The position numbers and the translations under genes are program-made. A stretch of 64,000 nt of DNA. It comes from an uncultured Roseobacter sp. (GTDB lineage: Bacteria; Pseudomonadota; Alphaproteobacteria; Rhodobacterales; Rhodobacteraceae). Every line of letters starts with the position of its first letter. The stretch's first letter is position 1. Below are positions 62,473 to 64,000 of the stretch, in pieces. The stretch covers positions 1 to 64,000 of the forward strand of contig NZ_CANMNK010000007.1 of NCBI RefSeq assembly GCF_947499265.1, in the 5' to 3' direction. Under the pieces are notes generated by a model. It searched no databases and was not told the DNA's origin. It was given only the letters and a program-made list of their open reading frames with translations.

Positions 62473-64000
62473 TCAATCGGCAAACAGATGCGGGTTGCCT
62501 GCAATCTCGCGCGCGGCATCGGGCGAGATTGACAGGAATTCGGCCAGCGCCTGCGCATTGTCATCCATGTCACCGGATTCACGAATGCGGCTGTAGTTTT
62601 TGAAATCCGCATCGCGAATGCGGTCGCTTTCGAAGATCATGTCGTTGCGAATGGTCGGCAGCAGGCGTTCGAGCGTCTCAGACGAGGTCTGCTCGCCTGC
62701 CAGCCCGACACGCATGGCGTGCCCGATCAGATAATCATCGGTGAAACTACACTCGATCTCGAGCAGTCGGGTCACGGATCTGTCGGCGGCGAAATCCTGC
62801 AGCAGCTCGATGTTGCCGGGATCCATGCAGACGATCATGCGGTCCGTCTCGTAGAAATCAAACAGCATCCGCATCAAGGCGCGCCGGTGGCGCGTGCGTT
62901 TTTCCAGCGAGGTCTGGATGCCGCCAAGGTCGGGCAGGGGCGTGTCTTCTTCGTTAAAGAGATATTCGACCGCAGGCACATTTGTCGTCTGTCTGATCCG
63001 CTCCAACACGCGTTTGGCCACGTGCCATTTCTTGCAGACCACAACCAGCAATTCGCGTTCGCGGCCAAGGGTCGATTCCGTTTCCCAGAACCGCGAAGCA
63101 AAGCGGCGACCGATCCGGCCCCGACCCGTCAGGAACTTGAACAGACTGGGACCTTCTCCCGAAATCTGGAAATGCACGCCCGATGCCGCATAGAGCAGTC
63201 CAAGGCGACGTTTGAGATCCCGTGCTTCGGGGCTGATCTTGCGGGCAAAAAGGTAGTCCTGACTGATCAGCATGTCGTAGTGATCGTTATAGAACGTCAC
63301 CGGCATCCCATAATCCGTGAACATCAGGAAGGTCAGGGTGCGGCTGCGGATCTCCGGTTCAGGCACAAGATGGGGCACGATGGTCTGAAAGAAGGTCTCG
63401 TCCGGGATCCAGGTGGTCGAAAAAAATCGCATCACGTCGCGGCGTTCTTTGATGAAAGCCAGCACCTTTTCCACGGTTTCTCGGCGCAGGCACCACCATT
63501 GGCTGCCGATCCTGATCTGGATGTCGTCGGGCAGGGTGCGCTGCAGTTTCAACCGGCGTTGCAGCTCCATCGAGGCGTAGAAAAGCGGCTTGTTTTTGCG
63601 CTCGTTAAAGAAGTGGCGGTAGATCAACCGCTCCTCCTTCATACCGGTCTTGATCCAGTCACTTTCGAAATAATCGAAGTTTTCAATGAAATCCGCATCG
63701 TTTTCACCAAGAAACTGATGCGTATATTCGGCGGTCTTGATGGCCATGCAATCGCCCGACAGCATGTAGAAATGCGTCGCGCGCGGATAGGCCTCGACCG
63801 CCGCCTGCACCGCGTTCAGAGTGGCCTGAACCAGGGACCACTCGCCCCAGCCGCATTTCACGCGGCGTTTGACGAAGGTTACATTTGCGTTCCCATTCAA
63901 GGCCTTGCGGATTTTGTCGTAGTGATCGGGGTTGGCGCGCGCATCAAAATGGACCGCCATGTAGTCGCCTGCCGCGGTCAAGCGCTCCGCTTGCCGGATG
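62473..64000 (-). CDS. Beta-1,6-GlcNAc-transferase-like glycosyltransferase (partial)
   Basis: At least 502 aa; the frame remains open to the window edge, so the N-terminus lies beyond 64000 and the TTG near 63981 is not the real start. The first visible part (VHFDARANPDHY, THFYMLSGDCMAIK, GSQWWCLRR, DETFFQT) resembles core-2/I-branching (GT14-like) transferases. The C-terminal ~200 residues form an additional domain, as in DUF5928-type proteins of roseobacters. Probable cell-surface glycan synthesis. Confidence 0.78.
   Translation of the reverse strand, partial: IRQAERLTAAGDYMAVHFDARANPDHYDKIRKALNGNANVTFVKRRVKCGWGEWSLVQATLNAVQAAVEAYPRATHFYMLSGDCMAIKTAEYTHQFLGENDADFIENFDYFESDWIKTGMKEERLIYRHFFNERKNKPLFYASMELQRRLKLQRTLPDDIQIRIGSQWWCLRRETVEKVLAFIKERRDVMRFFSTTWIPDETFFQTIVPHLVPEPEIRSRTLTFLMFTDYGMPVTFYNDHYDMLISQDYLFARKISPEARDLKRRLGLLYAASGVHFQISGEGPSLFKFLTGRGRIGRRFASRFWETESTLGRERELLVVVCKKWHVAKRVLERIRQTTNVPAVEYLFNEEDTPLPDLGGIQTSLEKRTRHRRALMRMLFDFYETDRMIVCMDPGNIELLQDFAADRSVTRLLEIECSFTDDYLIGHAMRVGLAGEQTSSETLERLLPTIRNDMIFESDRIRDADFKNYSRIRESGDMDDNAQALAEFLSISPDAAREIAGNPHLFAD

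Overview
The window looks like a chromosome segment from a roseobacter-group alphaproteobacterium (Rhodobacteraceae/Roseobacteraceae). The assignment rests on gene content: a TRAP transporter joined to a 5-oxoprolinase operon, glcDEF, creatinase, a DUF1523 protein, a GT14-like glycosyltransferase, a VPxxA-CTERM-like surface protein and many small conserved membrane proteins. Coding is dense and GC-rich outside one clearly more AT-rich block.

Layout. 1-4606: a NosR/NirI-like flavo-iron-sulfur membrane protein with its ApbE flavin transferase, divergent from a WD40/cytochrome c fusion. 4622-11705: a seven-gene TRAP, BASS-like transporter and pxpBCA operon for probable pyroglutamate uptake and use, with a divergent MarR-like regulator. 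11699-13956: a YcaQ-type DNA glycosylase and a LacI regulator. 14078-14154: tRNA-Arg(CCU).

14104-34537: a ~20.4 kb genomic island inserted in the 3' half of that tRNA. It is bounded by 44-bp perfect direct repeats and has a tyrosine integrase next to the tRNA. It carries three parts. (i) A tightly overlapping four-gene minus-strand operon: cytosine-5 DNA methyltransferase, a protein with two GHKL ATPase modules (Hsp90/MORC-like at the N-terminus, histidine-kinase-like at the C-terminus), a receiver domain fused to a helical domain with a HEPN-type R-x4-H motif, and a T4 Pnkp-like 3'-phosphatase. I regard this as the strongest candidate for an undescribed system: methylation-linked sensing, phosphorelay, RNase effector and RNA end-healing. 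(ii) A variable stretch with a serine resolvase, a SLATT-like two-TM protein, an FRG-domain protein and a resolvase relic, punctuated by short repeats. (iii) A backbone with two paralogous HerA/TraG-like ATPases (one with destroyed Walker motifs), coiled-coil and membrane proteins, a replication-relaxation protein, a CHC2/TOPRIM primase and a remarkable ~210-bp nested inverted-repeat structure near the right end. No relaxase of a known family and no type IV secretion genes are visible.

34538-64000: host chromosome again. It holds a His-rich exported protein, an oxidoreductase relic, an EamA exporter, leuB/leuD/leuC interspersed with membrane and regulatory genes, mscS, rsfS-rlmH, glcDEF, two tandem trypsin-like proteases, an hsp20 gene with a candidate heat-shock (RpoH) promoter, a TetR/DUF2145 operon with two operator-like palindromes, an SSADH-type aldehyde dehydrogenase, an arylformamidase-like hydrolase, creatinase, DUF1523, a HIT protein and a glycosyltransferase cut by the window edge.

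All calls are from reading the sequence. No database search, folding or alignment program was run.
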